From positions 1 to 46,154 of the IMG/VR virus record IMGVR_UViG_3300025156_000003: DNA of 46,154 nucleotides; one strand, written 5' to 3'. Under the pieces are notes generated by a model. The model was not told the origin of the DNA, made no database searches, and saw only the letters and a program-made list of their open reading frames with translations. Positions 8,588 to 18,414 of this stretch are shown one piece after another. The stretch comes from a virus. Each line of letters opens with the position of its first letter. Position 1 is the first letter of the stretch. A program made the position numbers and the translations under genes.

Positions 8588-11500
8588 ATGAGTTTATATT
8601 TCTATAATAACGAAAGATACAATTTGCCTGATACTTTGGACGCAAAATTTAAGTCTAAATATCCAGAAGCAATACAAGGTTGGTTATACGAATACAACAA
8701 CGAGAAATTTGCGTTTCCTGATGAGGATGTTGCAAATAGATTTAAACAGAAATATCCTGAATCTAATCTTTTATCTTTCCCTGAACAACAAAAAGACGAG
8801 ATTAATGTTGAAAATATTAAATCTCAATTATTTAAAACAGATACAGAACTATTATCTCCACAAATGTTGGGAGAGACAAAAAGACAATATGAGCAAATTG
8901 AACAGGAACAACTTGATATAGTAAAAGAAAAAGAGTCAGATTGGTCAACTCTTTATAAAAGTCCACTATTAATGATAGAAAGATTATTTGGAGGTAAAGC
9001 AAAAACCGTTGGTGCGGGATTTGATGTTAAATCTTCAAAATATCAACAGATGAATTTAGATGATTTTATTAAAGAAAAAAGAATTGAAGGATATGATCCA
9101 CAAAATAGATTTACGGTTAAACAGTGGCAAAAACTAAAGGATATTACAGTTAGAGATAATAAAGCAATAAGCAAAATATTGAAAATAGTTGGTAATACTA
9201 TTGATAAAATATTTCCAGAGGATTGGCAAAAACAAGTTCAGGAAGATACTACCCAAAATATTAAATTAAAACATATTTTAGCAAATCCGAAAGCAACAGC
9301 AGTGGCTGTTTTAGGAAGGGTAGGAACACAAGTTCCATTGCAAGCAGAGATTTTGTTAGCAAGGGCATTAGGAATTGCAGCTACTACTCCTGTTGGTTTA
9401 CCTGTATTAGGTGGATTTGTTGCTCCGATTATCTCTATGGGAATGACAGAAGCGGGTTCTTTTTATGAAGAAGGTATTTCAGAACTCGAAAAAATTAGAA
9501 AAGAATTTCCAGAATTAGACGATAAGTTTGATTATGAATTTAGAAAAGCATTATATGAAAATTCATTACTTCATGGTGCAATTTCGGGAACAGTTGAATA
9601 CAGCGGAACAATGATTGGTGCTGGTGGTCAAATGTTAGGGATTAGCCCAACTAAAGAAATGACAAAAGAAATTAGTAATGTTTTAATTAGAAAAACATTC
9701 CAATATATCACGGGTGTTGCAGGTGAAGGATTTGAGGAAATATTACAAGAAGGTAGTAATATTCTTTTTATGGTTTCAACAATGAATCAAATTGCTGAAA
9801 AATATCCTGAATTAGAGAATTATGTAAATAAATATAAAAAGGAACTTAACACATTAATGAGACTAAAAACCGCTGGTGAATTAGGAATTGAAACATCTGC
9901 TTTTATGATTGCCGGTGGACAACTTGCGAATAAATTATTTTATCCTGAATCTCCTGATAATATCGTTTCAGATAATGATTTGGAATTAATGAAAGAAGTT
10001 CCGACCGAAATTAAAGAAAAACCTAAACCCAAAAAAATAACTCCTGAAATGACAACTGAAACTGAAAATTTGAAAGTTGCCGAAGGATTGGAAGAAAAAT
10101 CGAAGGAGGTAAAAGTTGAGAAAGAAGAAACCGTTACGCAACGGAAAGGGACAACGCAAAAGAAATCCGACTTGCAAGAACCCGCCGAAAGTAAGACGAC
10201 ACAAGAACAGAAGAAAGTAGATATAATTGCAACGCCGGATGAGATAGATTACAATATTGCTTATCAGGCTTATAGTGGCACGAGTTTTGATCCAGAGATA
10301 AGAGCAAAGTCGGAGCAGGAAGATTACGCAAATCATATAAATGAGAATTATCAGAAATTAAAGAAACTTGCTAAAACTGACAAACAAAAGGAATTATTGG
10401 ACAAAGAATTTGTAAGATATAAAGAAGGGTATAAAAAAAGATTTTTAGATTATTTGCATAGTCATAGCGGATTGATAAGCACAATGATATCGGGACCTTC
10501 AAATTTTCCAACAAGTCGAATGGAAAAACAAAATAGAATAGTTGATAATAAATATAAGATATTATCTGAATATGACGAAAAAGCAATAAACAGCATTAAA
10601 AGAAAACTTGGAAAACAAGGTATTGAAGATAGGGGCGGAGAATTAGCGGTAATTGAACAGAGACTATCGGAGCAAAAGAAAACCCATGAAATGATGAAAC
10701 AGGCAAATACTATATTACGCAAAAAAAATCTATCCGCAAGTGAAATACAAGAAAAATTATCTAAAATAGGATTTAGTGAAAAAGCAATAAGTTCTATTCT
10801 TAAACCAAATTATATGGAATATAAAGGTATTATGCCTTTTGAATTATCAAACAGCAATGCAAAAATAAAAAGATTACAAGAAAAGTTAAATAATTTAAAA
10901 AGCAAAAATAATTTGCAAGGAGAAAATCCTACTGTATTATTTGAGAATAATGAAGTTAAAATAATAAATAATCACGAGCAAGAAAGAGTTCAAATATTAT
11001 TTGGCGGTAAACCTGATTCGGAGACGATTGCAAAATTAAAGAAAAACGGTTATAGGTGGAGTCCAAAAAATAAGGCTTGGCAACGCAAGAACACCGTAAA
11101 TGGCGTAAACAATGTAATAAAATTATTTGGCAAAACAAAACAAAAACAAGAACAGAAGGTAGCGGAGCAACCCGCCGAAGATAAGAAGAAGACAAAACCG
11201 GAAGTAGAAATAAAAGAGGCAGAAGATGTAAGTGGTAAAAAACATAAGTATATAGAAATGTCAAAAGCAAAAGGAGAAAAGTATTTTGAGAAGGAAGGAT
11301 ATATTCAACAACCAAATAAAAACTTTTGGAAAAAGGATAATATCTATGCACATTATAATAGATATGACAAGACTTGGCATATCGATGAGGCAAAACCGAA
11401 AGTAGCCCCGAAAACGGAAATTGCGAAACCGAAGGTTACTGAAAAAGTCGAAGAACCAGAACCGAAGAAATTTGCATCAGCAAAGACCAAACCTTTAGAA

Positions 11501-14500
11501 CAAAGTGGGAAAAAACAAACTAAAGAAAGCGTATTACATAAAGCAAGCGTTCCAAGAAGAAATACTATGCCAATATTATCCAATATGGTAGTAAAAAATG
11601 GCTACATCTTTTCAACGGATTTAGAAACTACTCTTAAAACTAAAACCGATTTGCCAGATGGTATGTATAGATTTATTGGAAATAATATTGAAAAAAGCAA
11701 TGATGATATAGAACAATATCCTTTAATTCCAGATAAAAAAGATGTAAAAGCAAAAACAGAAATAAGAGGTTTCTTTGTAAATGATATTAAAAGAGCCATA
11801 AAAAGTGTATCAAAAGATATTCAAAGACCTATATTTACGGGAGTTTTATTTTCTATTAAGGGTAATAAACTTATTTTAAAAGCAACAGACGGTAAAATAA
11901 TAACCCATAATGAAATAGATATATCAAAAAAGGGGAAAGATGGTGAATATATTGTTACAGCCAAAGGATTAAAGTTAATTCTAAAGGATAAATCAACAAA
12001 CGAATTGGAAATGAAATTTGCCGAAGATAAAACATATATTACAAATGGGAATATAGAAATATTTACTTTTAATATAGAAGGTAAATATCCAGGAACAACG
12101 AGGGCATTTCCGAAGAAGATAAATACCCAATATGTTTTTGATAAGAATCAGTTAAAATCTAAATTGGCTGAATTATCACCATATACAAATGAAATTGGAA
12201 AAGTAAAAATTATAAGAGAAGCAAATGGAAATATTTATTTATTAGTAGAAAATAGAGAAACCGGAATAACAAAGAAAGTTAAATTAGATGTAACTGAAAT
12301 AAATAAAACCGGTTTTGTTGATACCCGTAATGTATCATTGCTAATGCCATTGAAAACAGAAGGGAAAAATATAATTAAAAGTTTTGATATTGGAAAACTA
12401 CAATCTACTATAAATAATATTAAAGGAGATAAAGTATATTTAGGAACTGATAATAATCTAAATACACCAGCAGTTTTTTATGGTAAAGATATAATTGCAG
12501 ACAAAAAAACAGCAAAAAGGATACATTCTATATCAATAAATAATGAAATAGATAAATTAGAAAAAGATTGGGGAATAAATTATCATAAAGATAACTATAA
12601 TGATGCAGTAAAAATAGGAAATACAAAAGATATAGTATATGAACTAAACAAGTTTAAAGAAGCACAAAAAGATGTTAGAAAAAAATTGGATAAATTAAAT
12701 AAAGAACTCGAAGAAATTGGAGAAAAACCACGAGAGTTAGACATCTTAAAAATAGATTTAAAGAAACCAGCAATCTCAGAATCGGATAAGAGAATCCTCA
12801 AAATTTATGGAGCAACGAATCTGCCAGCCGAAGCACAGCACAAAATCCTTACTATAGATAATTTTATTAAAGAGCAGGAAAAGGAATTTGAATCTCTAAT
12901 GGAGTCGGACAAGTTTGATGAAGCGGAGAAAATCAGTAAACGGATTAAGAAAGAAAAGGAAAGGATAAGAGAAATTAAAAAATCATCTATTCCTGTTAAA
13001 ATCAATGTTAATAAAACGATTACAGTAGAGAATACACAAGGCAAGAAAGTGTCACTCCATTCAGGTGAATGGTTTGTAAAAGATAAGGGAGATAAAGTTC
13101 TTTTACACGATGGAAAAGATATTACTATCGAAAAAACCGACCTCGAAGATATAGATTACACTGTTTTGGAAAAAGGAGAAATAAAGGCAGGAGGATTAAC
13201 GCCAGAACAGAGGGATCAGAAGAAAAAAGAATCGAAAGTTGGGATAACCGATAAACAACGCAAAATGCTTTTTGGAATGAATAAGAAATTAGGCTATGAT
13301 GATAAAACAAGAAAAAAGATACTAAAAGAAGCAACAGGAGTAGATTCATTTACTAAATTAACACAGAAGACATTAAATACATATATCAATAGGCTTAATA
13401 AGGAAATTGGTCTTTTAAATGCATTAAAGATGAGAAAAGAAATTCCTACTAAAGAAAGTATAAAAGAACTGGAAGAGAATAAAATTCAGAAAACAGTAAC
13501 AAGCGAAATAGGAATAAATAAATCAAAAGCAAAAACAGCAATTAGAAAGAGTAAAGATAAATTTATTAAAGAACTTAATAATCGAAATAGTAAGCGAATC
13601 AAGAGAGTAAAAGAAAAAGATAGTAAAATTAGTTCTCTTATGCCTTTGGAAGAATCCTTGAATAAACTTGGAGTTGATGTAATTCGTCAATATCACGATA
13701 TTTATAATCATTATAGAGATATTGAAAGAAAAGGAATAGAATTTAATAAGAAATTCAATAAGAATGTTATTAAAAAATTAAGGAAAGCAGGCTGGAAATT
13801 AGTTGTCGTTGATGACTGGAAGAATAAAAAATTTACAAAGAAGGTTATGGATTATATTGAATCAGGAAAATCTGCTAATAAATATGTAAAAATAGTAGGT
13901 GATGAATATTTAAAAGCCAATAAAGACCTTCATAAATATATTAGAGCAACAAGAGTTTTTCTCTATAATTATTTTAAGGATAATGATTATATCAAATTTG
14001 CAAAGAAAGATAATGAAATCGAGGAAATAAATAAATTAGTTGAAACTTTTGAAAATATGTTAGACTCTAACGAGTATGATGTAGCAGTAGATAAGTATAT
14101 TCAGGAAGCCGATAAATACGACTGGGGAGTAAGAGAGAAATATATCCCAACTCAACACGAACAAACAGATGAAGAAGCAATGGGAAGGTTTATAGAAAGA
14201 GGTAAATTTGTATCAACAAGACAATATAAATCAGGAGAAGGTGAAAAAGATATAGAAAGATTCTGGAGTTCCTTTGAAAATGCCATATCCAACGGATTGA
14301 CTATAATGAAATTAGCACCAAGATTAACAGAATTTAAGAAAATGTTAAGCCCTAAAAACCAGAGAGCATTAGAACCGTTCTTCAATACCATCTTTAGACA
14401 AGGAAAACCGAGTCCAGTTACCAGATTTCTGGGATCAACATTTTCTTTAACCTATACAGGTTTTCTTTTTTCACCATACGGCTGGGTTGCCCATATCAGA

Positions 14501-16078
14501 AACCTGAATCAGAATATTGCAAGGCATTATTTCGTTCCTAAAAGATTCATTATAAGCGGAGTAAGAGATATTCTTAAAAATCCGTCTTCTGTATTTAAGA
14601 AAATAGAACTGTTAAATAAAGAAGAAAAAGAAATAATGGAAATTGTCAGCAGTAAAATATCTATTATGGACGCTTATTTATTGACGACTACTGTATTCAG
14701 CGAAGTTCCAATATTAAGAACTTATGAAACAATTGCTAAACAAGCAGCAGAAACTTATATCTATACAGATATAATGAATCGTTATTTTCTGATGAAATAT
14801 TTAATGCAAGCGAAGAATTATATCAACGATTATAATGGTAAAAATGCAGAGACAATAATGAGAAGATTGAAGTTAGGTAATAATGATAATACTTCAAAAC
14901 TTTATTTTGCTGAATTATTAGAACAAGATAAAATGAAAGCATTAAAGGAATACATAAGACTTAAAATATTAGATATTCATCACGATTATAGCAGAATAGG
15001 ACGACCTGCATTTATGCAGAATGAATTGACAAAGGTATTATCAGGATTATTGATATATCCGACTTCATCAACATCGAAAGCATTCAGACAAGTTAAAATC
15101 ATAGGTAGTGATGTAAAGGGTTGGGAGAGATTGCAGGCAGCGGAAACTTTGGCAATGCAAACATATTCAGCGTGGTATAAAACAATTATAAAGGGTATTA
15201 TCGGCGGATTAATAGGATTAGGATTGTTGGGGAAACCACCGGAAGAAGAAAGAGTGAAGAAAATATTTGTTCAATATAAGACGAAAAAGGTAATGGATTC
15301 TATCGGGTGGCTGATTGCCGGTGAAATGGCTAACAGGAACATCAAAGCAATTACTGGTAAGGATTATGGTAAATATGGATTAGGTGAAATATATTTTGGT
15401 TCTCCTGCTCTTGTCAGCACCTATGAAAACATTAAGGAAGGAGTAAATGATTTTTATCGTATGACTCAAGGTGAGATTAAAATAGAGGATTATGCTGAAC
15501 AATTTGAAAAGAACTTTATTCAAAAAATGCCTTTTATAAGTTTATCAACTCAAACATTTTTAGCATTGCACGATATGAAAGCAGGTTCAGTCTCAAAAGA
15601 TATTATTAAACCATTATTGAAATCAGGAGCAATTCCAAATAAGGAGCAATTGGTAGAAATAGACAAATATTTGGATAAGAACAAAATATCAAAGAGTATG
15701 AATCGTTATTATAGAAACCATATTAAAGAAATGAAACCATTAAAAGTTATTCAGACAGTATTATTTGGTAGAGAATCTTCTTTGAAAAAAACAAGAGAAA
15801 ATGTTATTAATGCAAGAATGATGGAATTATTAGCAAGGAAACTAAAAGATTATTATTCTGGTAAAGAAGCAGAAAAATATGAAAAAGAAGAAGAATACTG
15901 GCACAATATTTATGAAAAGGAAAGACTGAAAGTTCCATTAACAGCAAAGAAATATAGTCGTGGTTCTTTATATAAACCAACATCAGAAACTATTGCTAAA
16001 AGATTTCAATACAATATTGATAAACTAAAAGAAAAAGAAGAAGAAATTTATGATGATGTATTGAGTCCGAAGGATTAA
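8588..16078 (+). CDS. Giant multidomain (polyvalent) ejection protein with an embedded DNA sliding clamp
   Basis: A 2496-aa protein. Domains in order: two N-terminal repeats (residues about 4-27 and 34-57, pattern YNNE.(Y/F)..PD....KFK.KYPE); a helical region with Gly/Ala hydrophobic runs (about 230-300 and 325-355); Lys/Pro/Glu linkers; a module at about 548-640 with STMISGPSNFPTSRMEKQ; a module at about 795-845 with KKNGYRWSPKNKAWQRK, both known from large polyvalent phage/ICE proteins; a complete DnaN-like sliding clamp at about 977-1300; a GemA/DUF1018-like helical module at about 1552-1607; a helical C-terminus with hydrophobic segments at about 1945-1970 and 2200-2220. It is last of three ejection-type genes, so it is probably packaged and injected. 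The role of each module after entry is inference. Confidence 0.75.
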   Translation: MSLYFYNNERYNLPDTLDAKFKSKYPEAIQGWLYEYNNEKFAFPDEDVANRFKQKYPESNLLSFPEQQKDEINVENIKSQLFKTDTELLSPQMLGETKRQYEQIEQEQLDIVKEKESDWSTLYKSPLLMIERLFGGKAKTVGAGFDVKSSKYQQMNLDDFIKEKRIEGYDPQNRFTVKQWQKLKDITVRDNKAISKILKIVGNTIDKIFPEDWQKQVQEDTTQNIKLKHILANPKATAVAVLGRVGTQVPLQAEILLARALGIAATTPVGLPVLGGFVAPIISMGMTEAGSFYEEGISELEKIRKEFPELDDKFDYEFRKALYENSLLHGAISGTVEYSGTMIGAGGQMLGISPTKEMTKEISNVLIRKTFQYITGVAGEGFEEILQEGSNILFMVSTMNQIAEKYPELENYVNKYKKELNTLMRLKTAGELGIETSAFMIAGGQLANKLFYPESPDNIVSDNDLELMKEVPTEIKEKPKPKKITPEMTTETENLKVAEGLEEKSKEVKVEKEETVTQRKGTTQKKSDLQEPAESKTTQEQKKVDIIATPDEIDYNIAYQAYSGTSFDPEIRAKSEQEDYANHINENYQKLKKLAKTDKQKELLDKEFVRYKEGYKKRFLDYLHSHSGLISTMISGPSNFPTSRMEKQNRIVDNKYKILSEYDEKAINSIKRKLGKQGIEDRGGELAVIEQRLSEQKKTHEMMKQANTILRKKNLSASEIQEKLSKIGFSEKAISSILKPNYMEYKGIMPFELSNSNAKIKRLQEKLNNLKSKNNLQGENPTVLFENNEVKIINNHEQERVQILFGGKPDSETIAKLKKNGYRWSPKNKAWQRKNTVNGVNNVIKLFGKTKQKQEQKVAEQPAEDKKKTKPEVEIKEAEDVSGKKHKYIEMSKAKGEKYFEKEGYIQQPNKNFWKKDNIYAHYNRYDKTWHIDEAKPKVAPKTEIAKPKVTEKVEEPEPKKFASAKTKPLEQSGKKQTKESVLHKASVPRRNTMPILSNMVVKNGYIFSTDLETTLKTKTDLPDGMYRFIGNNIEKSNDDIEQYPLIPDKKDVKAKTEIRGFFVNDIKRAIKSVSKDIQRPIFTGVLFSIKGNKLILKATDGKIITHNEIDISKKGKDGEYIVTAKGLKLILKDKSTNELEMKFAEDKTYITNGNIEIFTFNIEGKYPGTTRAFPKKINTQYVFDKNQLKSKLAELSPYTNEIGKVKIIREANGNIYLLVENRETGITKKVKLDVTEINKTGFVDTRNVSLLMPLKTEGKNIIKSFDIGKLQSTINNIKGDKVYLGTDNNLNTPAVFYGKDIIADKKTAKRIHSISINNEIDKLEKDWGINYHKDNYNDAVKIGNTKDIVYELNKFKEAQKDVRKKLDKLNKELEEIGEKPRELDILKIDLKKPAISESDKRILKIYGATNLPAEAQHKILTIDNFIKEQEKEFESLMESDKFDEAEKISKRIKKEKERIREIKKSSIPVKINVNKTITVENTQGKKVSLHSGEWFVKDKGDKVLLHDGKDITIEKTDLEDIDYTVLEKGEIKAGGLTPEQRDQKKKESKVGITDKQRKMLFGMNKKLGYDDKTRKKILKEATGVDSFTKLTQKTLNTYINRLNKEIGLLNALKMRKEIPTKESIKELEENKIQKTVTSEIGINKSKAKTAIRKSKDKFIKELNNRNSKRIKRVKEKDSKISSLMPLEESLNKLGVDVIRQYHDIYNHYRDIERKGIEFNKKFNKNVIKKLRKAGWKLVVVDDWKNKKFTKKVMDYIESGKSANKYVKIVGDEYLKANKDLHKYIRATRVFLYNYFKDNDYIKFAKKDNEIEEINKLVETFENMLDSNEYDVAVDKYIQEADKYDWGVREKYIPTQHEQTDEEAMGRFIERGKFVSTRQYKSGEGEKDIERFWSSFENAISNGLTIMKLAPRLTEFKKMLSPKNQRALEPFFNTIFRQGKPSPVTRFLGSTFSLTYTGFLFSPYGWVAHIRNLNQNIARHYFVPKRFIISGVRDILKNPSSVFKKIELLNKEEKEIMEIVSSKISIMDAYLLTTTVFSEVPILRTYETIAKQAAETYIYTDIMNRYFLMKYLMQAKNYINDYNGKNAETIMRRLKLGNNDNTSKLYFAELLEQDKMKALKEYIRLKILDIHHDYSRIGRPAFMQNELTKVLSGLLIYPTSSTSKAFRQVKIIGSDVKGWERLQAAETLAMQTYSAWYKTIIKGIIGGLIGLGLLGKPPEEERVKKIFVQYKTKKVMDSIGWLIAGEMANRNIKAITGKDYGKYGLGEIYFGSPALVSTYENIKEGVNDFYRMTQGEIKIEDYAEQFEKNFIQKMPFISLSTQTFLALHDMKAGSVSKDIIKPLLKSGAIPNKEQLVEIDKYLDKNKISKSMNRYYRNHIKEMKPLKVIQTVLFGRESSLKKTRENVINARMMELLARKLKDYYSGKEAEKYEKEEEYWHNIYEKERLKVPLTAKKYSRGSLYKPTSETIAKRFQYNIDKLKEKEEEIYDDVLSPKD
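11500..12490 (+). other. DnaN-like sliding-clamp domain inside the giant ejection protein
   Basis: Residues about 977-1300 of the 2496-aa protein follow the order of bacterial beta clamps. Subdomain I has MPILSNMVVKNGYIFSTDLE. Subdomain II has QRPIFTGVLFSIKGNKLILK followed by ATDG, then YIVTAKGLKLILKD, then FNIEGKYPGTTRAFPKK (compare the beta-clamp pattern GRFPDYRRVLPK). Subdomain III has QYVFDKNQLKSKLAELSPYT, GNIYLLVEN and SFDIGKLQSTINNIKGDKVY. The final canonical MPMRL end is not at the expected place; a related-looking SLLMPLK occurs before the last helix. All three subdomains appear present at about 325 residues against about 366 in free clamps. Confidence 0.75.
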
Positions 16079-16080
16079 CT

Positions 16081-16224
16081 ATGCCTAAATCATTTATACG
16101 ATGCGTAAAATCAGGTGGTCGTGTTCGCACCGTTAAGCGTGGGTCAAGAAAATACCAGCATATCTGCTATAAAGAAGGCAAATCTTATGCTGGTCATATA
16201 AAAACAAAAAAGAAGAAAAAATAG
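16081..16224 (+). CDS. Small basic protein
   Basis: A 47-aa protein, 2 bases after the giant gene and ending 10 bases before the next ATG. It reads MPKSFIRCVKSGGRVRTVKR and ends in a run of lysines. Two cysteines (8 and 29) and the strong positive charge suggest nucleic-acid or virion binding. Small proteins of this shape sit among virion genes in other phages, but I cannot give a function. Confidence 0.65.
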   Translation: MPKSFIRCVKSGGRVRTVKRGSRKYQHICYKEGKSYAGHIKTKKKKK

Positions 16225-16233
16225 GAGGATATA

Positions 16234-16917
16234 ATGAACTATATCGAATCAACAAACCTAAATGCTGGCTCTACAATAGAGAATTTAGCAGTTACAAAAG
16301 GTAATTTCCCTATCTATTTCTATATAGATGTAGATAGAAATATTACTGAGGACATATCTGCAACGGCAACATCTTTTGAAGCAGAATCAGGTCACGGGCT
16401 AACTCTCGGAGATTATGTTAAAATAGAAGAAGAAATTATGTATGTTAAAGGAACTTTGGGAAATAAAACTGTCTTTGTTGAAAGAGCCAAAAGAGGAACT
16501 ACTGCTGTTGCACACAGCCAGCCAAAAGATATTTACAAAGAGTGGAATTATCTTAATAATGAAGCTTTAGATACAGGATCAATCATAACGGAAAGTTTGA
16601 CTGTTCTTGATTTGCAGAATCCTGCTTGGTATGATATTTCTCTTGAAGTAAAAACCGATTGTGATCAAGATTATTCCAGCGAAACAATAACTGTATATTA
16701 TGGTTTTTCAGGATATTCAGATTTAGATTTATCTTCAATCAATACTCTGTTGTCAAACGAGGAATCATTTGAAGTTACTTTTGGGAATAATGCAGAGACC
16801 TACACAATTACAGATGTCATAAAGCCAAAAGCAAGATATATGTATTTCTGGGTTACTGGTGATGCTTCATTAACAGATGCTGATACAAAAGCTTATTTTA
16901 CTATTAATCAGGTATAA
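16234..16917 (+). CDS. Virion structural protein, beta-rich
   Basis: A 227-aa protein with a perfect AGGAGG 6 bases before ATG. It is Thr/Ser/Asp-rich and beta-predicted. The stretch at residues about 45-90 (LGDYVKIEEEIMYVKG, then RAKRGTTAVAHSQ) resembles the small beta-barrel domains found in tail and baseplate appendage proteins. No enzyme motif is visible. It stands between the ejection genes and a LamG protein, which fits a host-recognition appendage. Confidence 0.55.
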   Translation: MNYIESTNLNAGSTIENLAVTKGNFPIYFYIDVDRNITEDISATATSFEAESGHGLTLGDYVKIEEEIMYVKGTLGNKTVFVERAKRGTTAVAHSQPKDIYKEWNYLNNEALDTGSIITESLTVLDLQNPAWYDISLEVKTDCDQDYSSETITVYYGFSGYSDLDLSSINTLLSNEESFEVTFGNNAETYTITDVIKPKARYMYFWVTGDASLTDADTKAYFTINQV

Positions 16918-16919
16918 TT

Positions 16920-17591
16920 ATGAGACGCAGGAGAAGGGGAGTTGGAGAGGTTAATCGTTACTATTGTGCTTTTGACGGCGATGATAAAATATCATTGGAT
17001 ACACCGGTTGATGCCGGCGTAATCAATTATCAAACATTCTGGATCAAATGTGAAGATCATATTGAATATAATGCTATTTTGGGCGAAGATGATTTTACTG
17101 CTGATTATCATCTTCTATATGAATCTAATTCACTTTATTATCGTATTCGGGGGGATTATGTTATATTCGAGAACACGGGTTTAAATGACGGAGAATGGCA
17201 TCATATAGTTTTTGTGAGAAATAATGAAAATATAGATCTGTATATAGATGGTGCATATTTTTCATCTGATGATACAATAACAACAGGTGCATATAGTTCT
17301 GAATATGATACGATAGGTAGCAGATATGATGATACTTGGAGATTCACAGGAGATTTAGATTCGATAGCAACCTATATTACCAATGTTCCTGCTATTTATT
17401 CCGGCACAGTGCCTTCTGTTGTGAAGTATCTATATGGTGGAGGAACACCCCAAACAGGTGGTAGTATCAAAAAACTTTCAGGATTAACAGCAGGATATGA
17501 TTTTGAAAGCAGTTCAAGTAATTTCATTGATATTTCAGGAAACGGACACAATGGAACAGGTGTAGGCGACCCACAAAAAGTGAGGTATTAA
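16920..17591 (+). CDS. LamG/concanavalin-like protein, likely receptor-binding appendage
   Basis: A 223-aa protein. From residue about 14 the reading is a LamG/ConA-type sandwich: YYCAFDGDDKISLDTPVDAG, then DGEWHHIVFVRNNENIDLYI with the typical W-H-H-I-V-F core, then DGAYFSSDDTI and GDLDSIATYI. The C-terminus has LTAGYDFESSSSNFIDISGN, also typical. These domains bind carbohydrates in many phage tail proteins. It probably works with the ConA inserts of the nozzle-like protein. Its stop is shared with the next start (TAATG). Confidence 0.7.
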   Translation: MRRRRRGVGEVNRYYCAFDGDDKISLDTPVDAGVINYQTFWIKCEDHIEYNAILGEDDFTADYHLLYESNSLYYRIRGDYVIFENTGLNDGEWHHIVFVRNNENIDLYIDGAYFSSDDTITTGAYSSEYDTIGSRYDDTWRFTGDLDSIATYITNVPAIYSGTVPSVVKYLYGGGTPQTGGSIKKLSGLTAGYDFESSSSNFIDISGNGHNGTGVGDPQKVRY

Positions 17592-17848
17592 TGAAAAAAC
17601 CAAACTGTAATTTTATGATAATTCCGCTCTCGGAATTAACTGATGAAATGATCGAACAATGCGGAAAAACTCTATCAGGTATTTATAACAGAGAACATAT
17701 TGAGAGCAGAAAAAGTTCAGATAACAAGATTTTCATAAAATGGCACAGTTCGATTCCATCTTCTCTTAAAGATAAGGGAACAGTAATATCGTGGGAAGAA
17801 TGGCGGGAAGAAATGAAAAAAGATAAATGGAAGGTAATCGAGGAGTAA
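17591..17848 (+). CDS. Hypothetical 85-aa protein
   Basis: Translation is coupled to the LamG gene (TAATG). The protein is soluble, mixed alpha/beta, with IPLSELTDEMIEQCGKTLSG and a Trp-rich end (ISWEEWREEMKKDKWKVIEE). It could be a small tail chaperone or accessory to the neighbouring appendage protein. No family recognised. Confidence 0.5.
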   Translation: MKKPNCNFMIIPLSELTDEMIEQCGKTLSGIYNREHIESRKSSDNKIFIKWHSSIPSSLKDKGTVISWEEWREEMKKDKWKVIEE

Positions 17849-17852
17849 ATTT

Positions 17853-18143
17853 ATGAATAACAACACAAATATGAAATCTGTCTATACTTGGATATTACTG
17901 ATAGCTTTTGTATTTACATTGGGAATGAAAGTAAATGACCTGATAACAGGCAATAAAAACAAGTATATCGAACAGGCATTAAGAAAAGACCTCAATAAAA
18001 CAACGATTAAATGTGAGGAAAACGAATATGTGATCGATCAATTGCCGGTTATATTCAGTATAATCAACAGCAATTTGGAAAGAATAGGTGAGAAGGTTGG
18101 AGCAAAAACAAAAGAACTTCCGCAAATAAAAAAAAATGACTAA
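17853..18143 (+). CDS. Small membrane-anchored protein in lysis region
   Basis: A 96-aa protein with GAGGAG before the ATG. Residues about 10-27 (VYTWILLIAFVFTLGMKV) form one N-terminal transmembrane or signal-anchor helix, followed by a charged, helical extramembrane part. This layout, just upstream of the endolysin and holin genes, resembles an inner-membrane spanin or a pinholin/antiholin. A paired outer-membrane lipoprotein gene was not found, so the spanin idea is weak. Confidence 0.5.
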   Translation: MNNNTNMKSVYTWILLIAFVFTLGMKVNDLITGNKNKYIEQALRKDLNKTTIKCEENEYVIDQLPVIFSIINSNLERIGEKVGAKTKELPQIKKND

Positions 18144-18414
18144 TTCAATTTGTGACAATCTCACTCATTACGGAAAACCTTACAATGCTGTAATCAAAGT
18201 GAATGAAAAGCCTTTTATCAGGCTGGATATTCCAAAATCCTTGACACAGGAACAGGGATCAGATAATTGTCGAGTTATGAATGAAACAAAAAAAAAGAAG
18301 TTCTTCGACCAAATGCGAAAAGAAACCAGAGAAAAAATCGAAGCCGAAAAACAGGACAAAAAAATCAAGAACATTGGGTTATCAACCAGTAATAGTATAA
18401 ATAAGGACAAATGA
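18136..18414 (+). CDS. Hypothetical 92-aa protein of the lysis cluster
   Basis: It overlaps the membrane-protein gene by 8 bases. The N-terminus has ICDNLTHYGKPYNAVIKVNE and the C-terminal half is Lys/Glu-rich and helical (FFDQMRKETREKIEAEKQDK). No signal peptide or lipobox is visible, so it does not look like an outer-membrane spanin. Confidence 0.45.
   Translation: MTNSICDNLTHYGKPYNAVIKVNEKPFIRLDIPKSLTQEQGSDNCRVMNETKKKKFFDQMRKETREKIEAEKQDKKIKNIGLSTSNSINKDK

Noticed and set aside
10956-11393. Long minus-strand frames opposite the giant protein (also near 9986-10336)
   Set aside because: Leu/Phe/Ser-rich antisense shadows of Lys/Glu-rich coding sequence; no start signals.
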